Source: Candidatus Villigracilaceae bacterium
Lineage (GTDB): Bacteria; Chloroflexota; Anaerolineae; Anaerolineales; Villigracilaceae
Direction of reading: 5' to 3'
DNA: 64,000 nt
Assembly (NCBI GenBank): GCA_026645935.1
Contig: JAPKMP010000006.1
Coordinates: 1 to 64,000 of the forward strand
Shown here: positions 45,234 through 52,778 of the stretch, piece by piece
Numbering within the stretch: the first letter of the stretch is position 1
Layout of the letters: every line of letters starts with the position of its first letter
Program-made: the position numbers and the translations under genes
The notes under the pieces: generated by a model
What the model was told of the DNA's origin: nothing
Database searches by the model: none
What the model saw: the letters and a program-made list of their open reading frames with translations, nothing else

Positions 45234-45620
45234 ATGATTCGCATCCTCATTGCAGATCCCGACCCCGCAACCCGCAAAGCCCTTTCCCTTTTGCTTCGCC
45301 GCAAACTGGGCGTGAACGGCATCGTCAAAGTGGGGGATGTGGAGTCATTGATCCGCACTCTTGCCGATTCGCCGCCCGATCTGCTTCTACTCGATTGGCA
45401 ACTCTACGGCTCGCCCGCCCCCGAAACCTGCCGCCTGCTCCAGAAGGCGTATCCACGCCTGAAGATCGTCCTGCTCAGTGTGAATGCCAGTGACGAGGCC
45501 GCGGCAAGAGAGGCAGGCGCGGATTTCATCTATAAGGGCGCGCCGCCTGAAGAATTGATTGCAACCTTAACCAGGTTGTTGCGTAAGAACTCAATAGTCA
45601 CCCAAACTCTAAGGAATTAA
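45234..45620 (+). CDS. Stand-alone receiver-domain protein
   Basis: A 128-residue receiver-like protein with no output domain. The first strand and acidic residues read ILIADPDPATRKAL, the phospho-acceptor is in DLLLLDWQLYG and the lysine in DFIYKGAPPEEL. The acidic pair is spaced unusually (DPDP) compared with the usual DD. It has no Shine-Dalgarno sequence; a hairpin ends one base before the ATG. It precedes the LiaF-like gene by 18 bases. Possibly a phosphorelay or partner-binding receiver. Confidence 0.78.
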   Translation: MIRILIADPDPATRKALSLLLRRKLGVNGIVKVGDVESLIRTLADSPPDLLLLDWQLYGSPAPETCRLLQKAYPRLKIVLLSVNASDEAAAREAGADFIYKGAPPEELIATLTRLLRKNSIVTQTLRN

Positions 45621-45638
45621 ACCGAAAGGAGAATGAAA

Positions 45639-46199
45639 ATGCAGACGAATCGTTCCAACGCTGGCGCTTTGATCGGGGGTACGCTTCTGATCATCTTCGG
45701 TATTCTGGCGCTGGCCGGGCAGATCTTTCAGGGATTTAACTGGGGGTTTCTGTGGCCCTTTATCGTGATCGGATTGGGAGCCATGTTCTTCGTGGGAATG
45801 TTCGCAGGCGGCAGGCAGGTTGCCGGTCTCGCCATCCCCGGAAGCATCATCGGCGGCATCGAGCTGGTGCTGCTGTTTCAGAACATCACCCAACGCTGGG
45901 AATCCATGTCCTACTTCTGGACGCTGATCATCATGTTCGTCGGGGTGGGAATCTACATCATGGGTTGGTATGCAGGCGACGAGGGTCAGAAAAAATCGGG
46001 CATCAATGTGATGAAAGTGGGCTTGATCCTGTTCATCATCTTCGGCGCTTTCTTCGAAATGATCTTCTCGTCGTTCAACGGCTTGATCTTCCCGGTCCTG
46101 CTGATTCTGCTCGGCATCTATTTGATCCTGAGCCGCTCGGGGCTGCTCGGCGGGAAGAAGGACGCTGACTCGTCAGAGCAGGTTCCCCCGGCAAGTTGA
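45639..46199 (+). CDS. LiaF-like/DUF5668-type membrane protein
   Basis: A 186-residue membrane protein with about five helices, opening ALIGGTLLIIFGILALAGQI and containing WPFIVIGLGAMFFVGMF. This pattern is that of LiaF-type transmembrane domains. GGAG seven bases before the ATG at 45639 is preferred to the ATG at 45633. It is followed 14 bases later by a protein that pairs a similar membrane part with a GIN domain. LiaF proteins act in cell-envelope stress responses. Confidence 0.78.
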   Translation: MQTNRSNAGALIGGTLLIIFGILALAGQIFQGFNWGFLWPFIVIGLGAMFFVGMFAGGRQVAGLAIPGSIIGGIELVLLFQNITQRWESMSYFWTLIIMFVGVGIYIMGWYAGDEGQKKSGINVMKVGLILFIIFGAFFEMIFSSFNGLIFPVLLILLGIYLILSRSGLLGGKKDADSSEQVPPAS

Positions 46200-46213
46200 A
46201 AGGAAGAATCAAT

Positions 46214-47179
46214 ATGTCTCAACCTCGATCGATATTCGGTCCATTGTTCCTCATTGCCGCCGGCGTGATCTGGCTCTTGGTCAGATCGGAGTACATTCCC
46301 GCCTCGAATTTGTGGGCGTTAACCTACATCTGGCCCTATCTGATCATCGCGGCGGGCGTGGGATTGATCTTGCGATCCTTTTGGAAATACAGCTCCATCC
46401 TGATGGACGTGCTGGTCATCGGAGGCATCCTGCTGGCTATCTACTTTGCGCCAAGCCTTGGATGGAACACACCCTCCCTGCCGTACTTTGCAGGCAATGA
46501 CGGTTTTTATTTCGGTCCCAGTGACCCCGGCTCAGGAAATGTGGTTACCGAGTCGCGTGAAGTCGGCGATTTCACAACCATCGAATTGGACTATCCGGCG
46601 CGGGTCACGGTCACCCAGGGCGATTCTGTTTCGGTCAAGATCGAGGCGGAGGATAATGTCCTGCCGGGTTTGCGGACGAGGGTCCAGAATGATACGCTTC
46701 AAATTTTCTATGACGCGGAAGATGGGAAGCACGTCAACCCGACCCGGGTCGTCAAGATCACGATTGTCGTTACCGAACTTCATGAAGTGGATTTCGATAG
46801 CGCGGGCGAGATTACCATCAACGGCATCCAGACCGATGAATTGGATATTTCGCTCAGCGGCGCCGGAAATCTCAAGGTGAACGATCTCGATGCGATGAAA
46901 TTTTCCGTTGACTTGAGCGGAGCCGGGAGTATGACCGCCTCTGGGAATGCGGATAATTTCGAACTGGACCTGAGCGGCTTCGGCAGTTTCACCGGCAAGG
47001 ATTTGCAAACCCAAACGGCAGATGTCAACCTAAGCGGGGCGGGAAGCGCCACAGTTTGGGTGGAGGATGAACTCGACGCGACGATCTCCGGCGCGGGCTC
47101 GGTCAACTACTATGGTTCGCCGTCCGTGAGCAAACAGATAAACGGCGTGGGCACGGTCAGCAAATCCGGCGATAAATGA
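46214..47179 (+). CDS. Membrane-anchored GIN-domain (DUF2807) protein
   Basis: A 321-residue protein. A membrane part with three helices (like the LiaF-type neighbour) is followed by a beta-helical GIN/DUF2807 domain made of repeated short strands (for example VDLSGAGSMTASGNADN, then VNLSGAGSATVWV). DUF2807 is thought to be an extracellular adhesin-like or envelope stress domain. AAGGAAGAATC precedes the ATG at 46214. A T-run terminator follows. Confidence 0.82.
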   Translation: MSQPRSIFGPLFLIAAGVIWLLVRSEYIPASNLWALTYIWPYLIIAAGVGLILRSFWKYSSILMDVLVIGGILLAIYFAPSLGWNTPSLPYFAGNDGFYFGPSDPGSGNVVTESREVGDFTTIELDYPARVTVTQGDSVSVKIEAEDNVLPGLRTRVQNDTLQIFYDAEDGKHVNPTRVVKITIVVTELHEVDFDSAGEITINGIQTDELDISLSGAGNLKVNDLDAMKFSVDLSGAGSMTASGNADNFELDLSGFGSFTGKDLQTQTADVNLSGAGSATVWVEDELDATISGAGSVNYYGSPSVSKQINGVGTVSKSGDK

Positions 47180-47213
47180 TCCGTTCATTCCTCCGCACCG
47201 TCCACTCGGACAT

Positions 47214-47230
47214 ACTCGCCGTTCGGCTAG
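47214..47230. promoter_or_regulatory. Motif related to ACTATCCACTTGGCTAG, copy 2 (divergent)
   Basis: Matches the other copies at 12 of 17 positions, with the GGCTAG end intact. It lies two bases before a terminator hairpin and 71 bases before the next start codon. Confidence 0.45.
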
Positions 47231-47231
47231 T

Positions 47232-47265
47232 AAAGACTCTCCCATCGGCGGGGGAGTCTTTTTTT
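47232..47265 (+). terminator. Rho-independent terminator after GIN-domain gene
   Basis: AAAGACTCTCCC pairs with GGGGGAGTCTTT (one G-T pair), followed by a T-run. Confidence 0.9.
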
Positions 47266-47301
47266 ATCCGTCGTTACGATTAAAGTGAAAAGGATCAATC
47301 A

Positions 47302-47757
47302 ATGTCACAAGTTTTTATTTCCTTGTCCACCTGGCTTCATGCTTTGGCAACAGTCGTCTTCATCGGACATTTCGTCCTGCTCGCTGGAATCTACCTGCCT
47401 GCACTATCGAAAGATGGAACAGCGCTCAGCGAGATCTCCAAACGAAGCCGTTATTGGATGTATGCTTCGTTGATCGTCTTCACGATCACAGGGACGCATC
47501 TCATGCTGATCGACCCGGATTATCTTGGTTTTATGAATTTCGGCAATTTCTGGGGGATTGTGATGCTGGTCAAGCACATCCTCGTCCTGGTGATGATCGG
47601 GCTTGGGTTTTGGTACAACGCCATCCTGCGCGTCGGTCCGCTGATGAGTTCGAACAGCCCGGAAAAAGCGATTGTCCGTTTTCGGAATCACATTCATATG
47701 ATGGCGGTTTGCGGTATTTTTGTCTTGCTTCTTACTGCGCTCGCGCAGGTGGAATAA
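47302..47757 (+). CDS. CopD-like small membrane protein
   Basis: A 151-residue membrane protein with four helices. The first helix has WLHALATVVFIGHFVLLAGI and the third VMLVKHILVLVMIGLGFWYN. The histidine-bearing helices resemble the CopD/DUF420 type, proteins linked to copper or haem-copper oxidase function. AAAGT precedes the ATG. It is followed 8 bases later by the MIase-like gene. Copper binding is a guess from the layout. Confidence 0.6.
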   Translation: MSQVFISLSTWLHALATVVFIGHFVLLAGIYLPALSKDGTALSEISKRSRYWMYASLIVFTITGTHLMLIDPDYLGFMNFGNFWGIVMLVKHILVLVMIGLGFWYNAILRVGPLMSSNSPEKAIVRFRNHIHMMAVCGIFVLLLTALAQVE

Positions 47758-47765
47758 GTAAGGAC

Positions 47766-48053
47766 ATGAAGATCCTTGCGCTCGAACACGAACTTCCCGC
47801 AGCGATAGCCGAGGGGTTTCAGCAATACGCCAAGGACGAAGCAAGAAAGGTCTGGGAGTTGGTTCAGGCTGGAGTGGTCCGCGAATCCTACTTTCGCGCG
47901 GATCGAAGCGAGGCGGTTTTGGTGCTGGAATGTCAAACAGTGGAGGAAGCCTGGGAGGCGTTATCCTCATTGCCGTTTGTCCGGAATAAGCTGATCACAT
48001 TCGAATTGATTCCCTTGAAAGCTTATACCGGCTTCGAGAGGTTGTTTGTGTAA
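47766..48053 (+). CDS. Muconolactone isomerase-like (MIase) small protein
   Basis: A 95-residue protein resembling MIase-like ferredoxin-fold proteins: LVQAGVVRESYFRADRSEAV, then CQTVEEAWEALSSLPFV, then FELIPLKAYTGFERLF. The fold often forms dimers that bind or isomerise small molecules, but many members have no known activity. The ATG at 47766 is chosen because the longer frame from 47454 overlaps the CopD-like gene. A strong ribosome site for the next gene follows directly. Confidence 0.75.
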   Translation: MKILALEHELPAAIAEGFQQYAKDEARKVWELVQAGVVRESYFRADRSEAVLVLECQTVEEAWEALSSLPFVRNKLITFELIPLKAYTGFERLFV

Positions 48054-48075
48054 AAAACAAAAAGGAGATTCGACC

Positions 48076-48999
48076 ATGCGTAACCATGCAAAGAGAAAAA
48101 CCTTGCTTTTCTTTTCCATGTTCATCATCTTAACCCTGGCTTGCGATATTACCATCAACCTTACACCTGACAGTGGGGTCCCGGCCGCTGCGGAGACCCC
48201 TGTTCCGATCGAGCCTATCACAACTACACCTGAGGTTTTTATCTCATTGACCCAGGCAATTCCCGCGACCGCTATACCCACAGAAGTTGGAACTGTAATG
48301 GTAACCGTCGACCCGCTGACCATCAACCTGCCTCCTGCGCTGGCGGAGGGTGTACGAGGTCTTCAGGTGCCGCCCGCCTCCGGACAGGACCTTCCTTACT
48401 GGGAGTTGACCCCCGGCCATACGATACTCGAGTTGGAAGATTATGTTCTGCAAGAAAAATTCCACAAGCCGCAGATCTATGTGTACCCCGCAACTGCATA
48501 TGCCGAGATTTTTCCAGGCGCGTTTGAAAGTATGCATCGCTTGCGAAACGTCATGAATGATCCCGGCATGGCTACCAGCGCCGACCAACTTCCTGCGGTT
48601 CCATTCTTCAATGCGGCGCAGATCTTCGCCTCGAACTTTCGAACCATCTCGTTTCAAAATGGGGGCGGCGTGCGCTTCCTGACCGAATATGCCCAGTACT
48701 TCGCAACGGTGAACAACTACGATCTGATCTACCATTTTCAGGGATTTACCGACGACGGAGAATATTACATCATCGCGATTCTGCCGATCACAGCCCCCTT
48801 GTTGGCGGAAATCAGCGACTTTGAGGCAGTTGTCCCTGTGGGAGGAATCGCAATTCCCGACATCAACGACCCGAATGTGGATTTTCAATCCTATTACGCC
48901 TCGGTCACGGACCTGTTGAATGCCACGCCTCCCGAAGCCTTTACCCCCAGCCTCAGCCAATTGGACGCATTGATCCAGTCCATGCGGGTGAACCCGTAG
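48076..48999 (+). CDS. Lipoprotein of unknown function
   Basis: A 307-residue exported lipoprotein; the lipobox is LTLAC after a basic start (MRNHAKRKTLLFF). A Pro/Thr-rich linker (residues 30-75) leads to a globular domain with no motif I recognise, containing ELTPGHTILELEDYVLQ and IYVYPATAYAEIF. AAAAAGGAGAT precedes the ATG. It ends the unit with a 17-base motif and a terminator. Confidence 0.75.
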   Translation: MRNHAKRKTLLFFSMFIILTLACDITINLTPDSGVPAAAETPVPIEPITTTPEVFISLTQAIPATAIPTEVGTVMVTVDPLTINLPPALAEGVRGLQVPPASGQDLPYWELTPGHTILELEDYVLQEKFHKPQIYVYPATAYAEIFPGAFESMHRLRNVMNDPGMATSADQLPAVPFFNAAQIFASNFRTISFQNGGGVRFLTEYAQYFATVNNYDLIYHFQGFTDDGEYYIIAILPITAPLLAEISDFEAVVPVGGIAIPDINDPNVDFQSYYASVTDLLNATPPEAFTPSLSQLDALIQSMRVNP

Positions 49000-49009
49000 A
49001 GATTGATCG

Positions 49010-49026
49010 ACTATCCACTTGGCTAG
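49010..49026. promoter_or_regulatory. Motif ACTATCCACTTGGCTAG, copy 3
   Basis: Differs from copy 1 at one of 17 positions. It lies four bases before a terminator hairpin and 70 bases before the ABC ATPase start codon. Confidence 0.6.
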
Positions 49027-49030
49027 CCCG

Positions 49031-49063
49031 ACACTCCCCCTTTGGCAGGGGGAGTGTTTTCTT
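49031..49063 (+). terminator. Rho-independent terminator after the lipoprotein gene
   Basis: ACACTCCCCC pairs with GGGGGAGTGT across seven bases, then TTTTCTT. Confidence 0.88.
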
Positions 49064-49096
49064 GAAATCCGTATGATTGGAATGAGGAGATGCAAG

Positions 49097-50239
49097 ATGT
49101 TCATTCCGACCGATCGTATAAACCTTGAGCCTTCGAGCGATGCGAATCCGCCCATGGTGGACTTGCGCGAGGTTGACAAGTTCTACCAAAGTCCCGCCGG
49201 TGATTACCATGCCCTGAAATCCGTCGACCTGCAGATCAATGCCGGAGAGTTCGTGAGCATCATCGGCAAGTCCGGAAGCGGAAAGAGCACCCTGCTCAAC
49301 ATGATCACCGGCATCGACCGCCCCACAACAGGCGAGGTCTATGTGCATGGAAGCGCAATTCACGATATGAATGAGAATCAACTGGCGGGTTGGCGGGGAG
49401 AGAATTTAGGCATCATATTCCAGTTCTTTCAATTATTGCCCGCTCTCAGCCTCAAACAAAATGTGATCCTGCCCATGGACCTGGCGGGAAAATACGGTCG
49501 TCGTGAACGGCGTGAACGCGCGGAGCATCTTCTGGAGATCGTCGGTCTCGAGGAACACATGCATAAATTGCCGAGCATGGTCTCCGGCGGTCAGCAACAG
49601 CGGGCAGCCATGGCGCGCGCGCTGGCAAATGACCCGCCCATCCTGATCGCCGACGAACCGACGGGCAACCTTGATTCCAAGACGGCCGCAACCTTGTTCG
49701 ACCTTTTCAATCAACTGGTGGCAGATGGCAAGACCGTCATCATCGTCACGCACGACAGCAGCCTTGCAAGGCATGCACACCGCACTGCGCTGATCGCGGA
49801 CGGTGAGATCGTCAACGAATACATTGCCAAGGCGCTCCCAACCCTTACATCCCAGCAGCTCCTCCTCGCCACGCACCAATTAAAACCGCGCACCTATGAA
49901 CCCGGGGCGATGATCCTCACCGAGGGAAGAAACAGCGATGCGTTCTACGTAATTTCCAAGGGCACGGTGGATGTGATCCTGCCGCGCGAAAATCAATCGG
50001 ATGTCGTCGTGGTTCAACTGGGTCCCGGAAAATATTTCGGTGAAATGGAATTCTTTCATGAACGGCGCAGCCGCGCTTCAGTCCGCGCCTGTCCTGCTTG
50101 CCCGGTCGAGGTGCTGGCTCTCGACTACGACTCCCTCGGCGCCATATTAAATGAATCCGAACCGACGCGTGAAGCGCTGCACCTTGCTGCCGATCGCCAC
50201 GAGGATGAAAATGTCGGAATGCGGAAACCAAAGAGATAG
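49097..50239 (+). CDS. ABC transporter ATPase fused to a cyclic-nucleotide-binding domain
   Basis: A 380-residue protein. Residues 20-235 form a MacB/LolD-type ATPase: Walker A GKSGSGKST, signature VSGGQQQRAAMARAL, Walker B ILIADEPTGNLD and the H-loop VTHDSSLARHAHR. Residues 260-375 form a CRP-like cyclic-nucleotide-binding domain (YEPGAMILTEGRNSDAFYVI, then KYFGEMEFFHERRSRASVRA). This pair is unusual and may gate export by a nucleotide or by a related ligand. The start at 49097 follows GAGGAGA by seven bases. The permease follows 27 bases later. Confidence 0.9.
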   Translation: MFIPTDRINLEPSSDANPPMVDLREVDKFYQSPAGDYHALKSVDLQINAGEFVSIIGKSGSGKSTLLNMITGIDRPTTGEVYVHGSAIHDMNENQLAGWRGENLGIIFQFFQLLPALSLKQNVILPMDLAGKYGRRERRERAEHLLEIVGLEEHMHKLPSMVSGGQQQRAAMARALANDPPILIADEPTGNLDSKTAATLFDLFNQLVADGKTVIIVTHDSSLARHAHRTALIADGEIVNEYIAKALPTLTSQQLLLATHQLKPRTYEPGAMILTEGRNSDAFYVISKGTVDVILPRENQSDVVVVQLGPGKYFGEMEFFHERRSRASVRACPACPVEVLALDYDSLGAILNESEPTREALHLAADRHEDENVGMRKPKR

Positions 50240-50266
50240 ACCCTCCGCAATTTCCTGGAGAATGCC

Positions 50267-52672
50267 ATGAGTGTCATCTGGCACAAGATCTGGTTCGATA
50301 TCTGGCACAATAAAACACGCACATTCCTTGCCGTGTTGAGTATCGCCGCGGGTGTATTCGCGGTCGGGTCGATGTTCGGAATGAGCGACATGCTCCTGAC
50401 GACCATGAACGAATCGCACCGCGCCGTCCGCGCCACACACATCAATGCAGGTTTGTATGCGCCGATCGACCGCGAAACGATCCTCAGCCTGCGCGATGTG
50501 CCGGGAGTTGAAGGTGTGGAGCCGTACAATGCTGTTTCCATTCTCTACAAACTTAAGCCGGAAGATGAGTGGCGGCAGGGCGTGATCCAGATGCGCGATG
50601 ACTATGAAGCGCAAAAATACGAACTGCTTCAGCTGCGCGGCGGGGAGTGGCCTGACGGGAAAAATGAAATCAGCGTGGAGCGCATGGCGGCGCAATTTCT
50701 GAATGTGGGGGTCGGCGATTCGGTCATCGTCAAGATCGGCGATAAGGAACGCGTCTTTCCCATCACGGGTCTGATTCGCCATCCCTTTGTCCCCCCGCCT
50801 CAATTCATGGACCTGGCATTCTTCTTCATGAGCGCGGAGGGGATGCAGCGTTTCGGCATTCAACCAGGCACGTTCAATAACTTTTATGCGCGCGTCACAC
50901 CCTACAGCGCGGAGTATGCAAAACAGGTTGCCACGGCGATGAAGGAAAAACTGGCAAAGCAGGACATCGATGTGATGGGTTTCAGTTATGAAGATCCCGA
51001 TGAGCATTGGGGGCGGATGTACTTCGACTCGGTAACCCAGATACAAAAACTGCTTGCGCTCATCTGCCTGGCGATCAGCGCCATCCTTGTCTTTAACACG
51101 ATCTCGAACCTGATCACACAGCAAACGAACCAGATCGGCATCCTGAAAGCCATCGGGGGAAAGACGCCTTCCATCGTGGGCATGTATCTGATCAACGCGC
51201 TGGTGTACGGCATGCTGGCATTCGTCATTGCATTCCCTTTGGGGATGGTGGTAGCTTACTCAATGACGAAGACCTTCCTCAACCTGTTCAATATTGATTT
51301 CGAACAGTTCCAGATTTCCAAGAGTGCGGTTGTTCTGCAGGCGTTGTCTGCCATTCTGGCGCCCCTGCTCGCGGGATTGCCTCCCATTTTGAAAGGCGCG
51401 GCGATCACCGTCAGGCAGGCAATTGCAAGCTATGGGATCGCCGGTTGGTATCGTGCAGGGAGGCTGGGACGCATCGTTGAGTCAATAGGGGAACGGCTAT
51501 TACCTTCGCACTATGCGACGGCGCTTGGAAACATGCTCCGTCATCGTGGGCGCCTGATCATGACCCAATTGGTGTTGATCGCGGCGGGTGTATCTTTTCT
51601 CATGGTGATGAGTCTCAACTCGTCACTAGACCTGACCCTTGATAATTTTTACGGACGAATGCGTTTCGATACAACGATCCAGTTCGAACAAAACGAGAGG
51701 GCGGACCGCGCCATCCAATTGGCAAAGTCGATCCCCGGCGTGGAGGATGCGGAGATCCGTTTCATCCAGCAGGCAAACCTGTTTATCGAGGGTCAACTGG
51801 TCAAAGAGGCGGGCTTGAGTTCTACCATCCGCAGTAATTCTGCGGGGAGTGACTTTTTTGAGCCGATGATGATCGAAGGTCGCTGGTTCGAGCCGGGAGA
51901 CGGCCGGGCGGTGGTCATCCCCCGCGAGATGGCGGAGGATGACAATATTGAAGTGGGCGATATTGTAATGATCGACATTGGTACATTGGGCAGTGAACAC
52001 TGGCAGGTAATCGGGTTGTATGAGCCGGTGTTTGCCGGCGGATTTACATCGGCGATCCTCTTTGCTCCACAGGAGACCCTCTTCAAGATCAGCAAGAAAT
52101 ACAATCAGGCGGCATGGATCGTCGTCCGCACGACCGAACATGATGGCGCGTTTACCGCAGAGGTGACCAAAAACTTGAAGGAGACCTATGAACGACACAA
52201 CATGAAGGTTTCCTCCAGCCAGACACAGGCTGATGCGCGCGCGACCAACGAGTGGTCGTTCAGCATTGTCACATCGATGCTGCTGGCGCTTTCTGTCATT
52301 GTCGCGATCGTCGGCGCGATCGCCCTGATGGGGGTACTTTCCATCGGCGTGATCGAACGAACAAAGGAGATTGGCGTCTTGCGCGCCGTTGGGGCGCGGT
52401 CGCGCACCATTCTTGGAATCTTTGTGATGGAGGGGGTCCTGCAGGGCGTGATCAGCTGGATCGTGGCAGTACCCATTTCCATTCTGGTCAGCCCGGTCGT
52501 AGCGCGCATGATGGGCAACATCATGTTCGGCGCGACACTGGATTATCAGTATAACTGGGCGGCAGTTTTAGACTGGCTCGGGATGATCGTTTTGATTTCA
52601 ATACTCGCTTCCATCATGCCTGCGAGCGGAGCGACCCGCATCAGCGTGCGGGAAAGTCTGGCGTACGCCTAG
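50267..52672 (+). CDS. FtsX/MacB-family ABC permease
   Basis: An 801-residue permease with two FtsX-like halves. The first half opens with a helix near IWHNKTRTFLAVLSIAAGVF, then a soluble MacB-type core, and a three-helix bundle from about 260 to 390. The second half repeats the pattern, ending ASIMPASGATRISVRESLAYA. Such permeases power mechanotransmission for export or envelope processes, not classical import. It forms a pair with the ATPase-cNMP protein. GGAG precedes the ATG. Confidence 0.88.
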   Translation: MSVIWHKIWFDIWHNKTRTFLAVLSIAAGVFAVGSMFGMSDMLLTTMNESHRAVRATHINAGLYAPIDRETILSLRDVPGVEGVEPYNAVSILYKLKPEDEWRQGVIQMRDDYEAQKYELLQLRGGEWPDGKNEISVERMAAQFLNVGVGDSVIVKIGDKERVFPITGLIRHPFVPPPQFMDLAFFFMSAEGMQRFGIQPGTFNNFYARVTPYSAEYAKQVATAMKEKLAKQDIDVMGFSYEDPDEHWGRMYFDSVTQIQKLLALICLAISAILVFNTISNLITQQTNQIGILKAIGGKTPSIVGMYLINALVYGMLAFVIAFPLGMVVAYSMTKTFLNLFNIDFEQFQISKSAVVLQALSAILAPLLAGLPPILKGAAITVRQAIASYGIAGWYRAGRLGRIVESIGERLLPSHYATALGNMLRHRGRLIMTQLVLIAAGVSFLMVMSLNSSLDLTLDNFYGRMRFDTTIQFEQNERADRAIQLAKSIPGVEDAEIRFIQQANLFIEGQLVKEAGLSSTIRSNSAGSDFFEPMMIEGRWFEPGDGRAVVIPREMAEDDNIEVGDIVMIDIGTLGSEHWQVIGLYEPVFAGGFTSAILFAPQETLFKISKKYNQAAWIVVRTTEHDGAFTAEVTKNLKETYERHNMKVSSSQTQADARATNEWSFSIVTSMLLALSVIVAIVGAIALMGVLSIGVIERTKEIGVLRAVGARSRTILGIFVMEGVLQGVISWIVAVPISILVSPVVARMMGNIMFGATLDYQYNWAAVLDWLGMIVLISILASIMPASGATRISVRESLAYA

Positions 52673-52729
52673 TAATCCACTCATGGGACTGCGCATGGGC
52701 GCTCTCAACGGTGTATTTCAAGGATGGTT

Positions 52730-52745
52730 CATTGCCGCGGCAATG
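52730..52745. repeat. Perfect 16-base palindrome CATTGCCGCGGCAATG
   Basis: Lies between the permease stop and the glycosyltransferase start, with no T-run. Perhaps an operator. Confidence 0.45.
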
Positions 52746-52778
52746 TTTCAGCAAGATAAAAAATAACGAGAAAAGATT

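Noticed and set aside
50147-51124. Long reverse-strand open frame (325 codons) opposite the ABC permease
   Set aside because: It lacks any domain and overlaps a gene with clear FtsX features.
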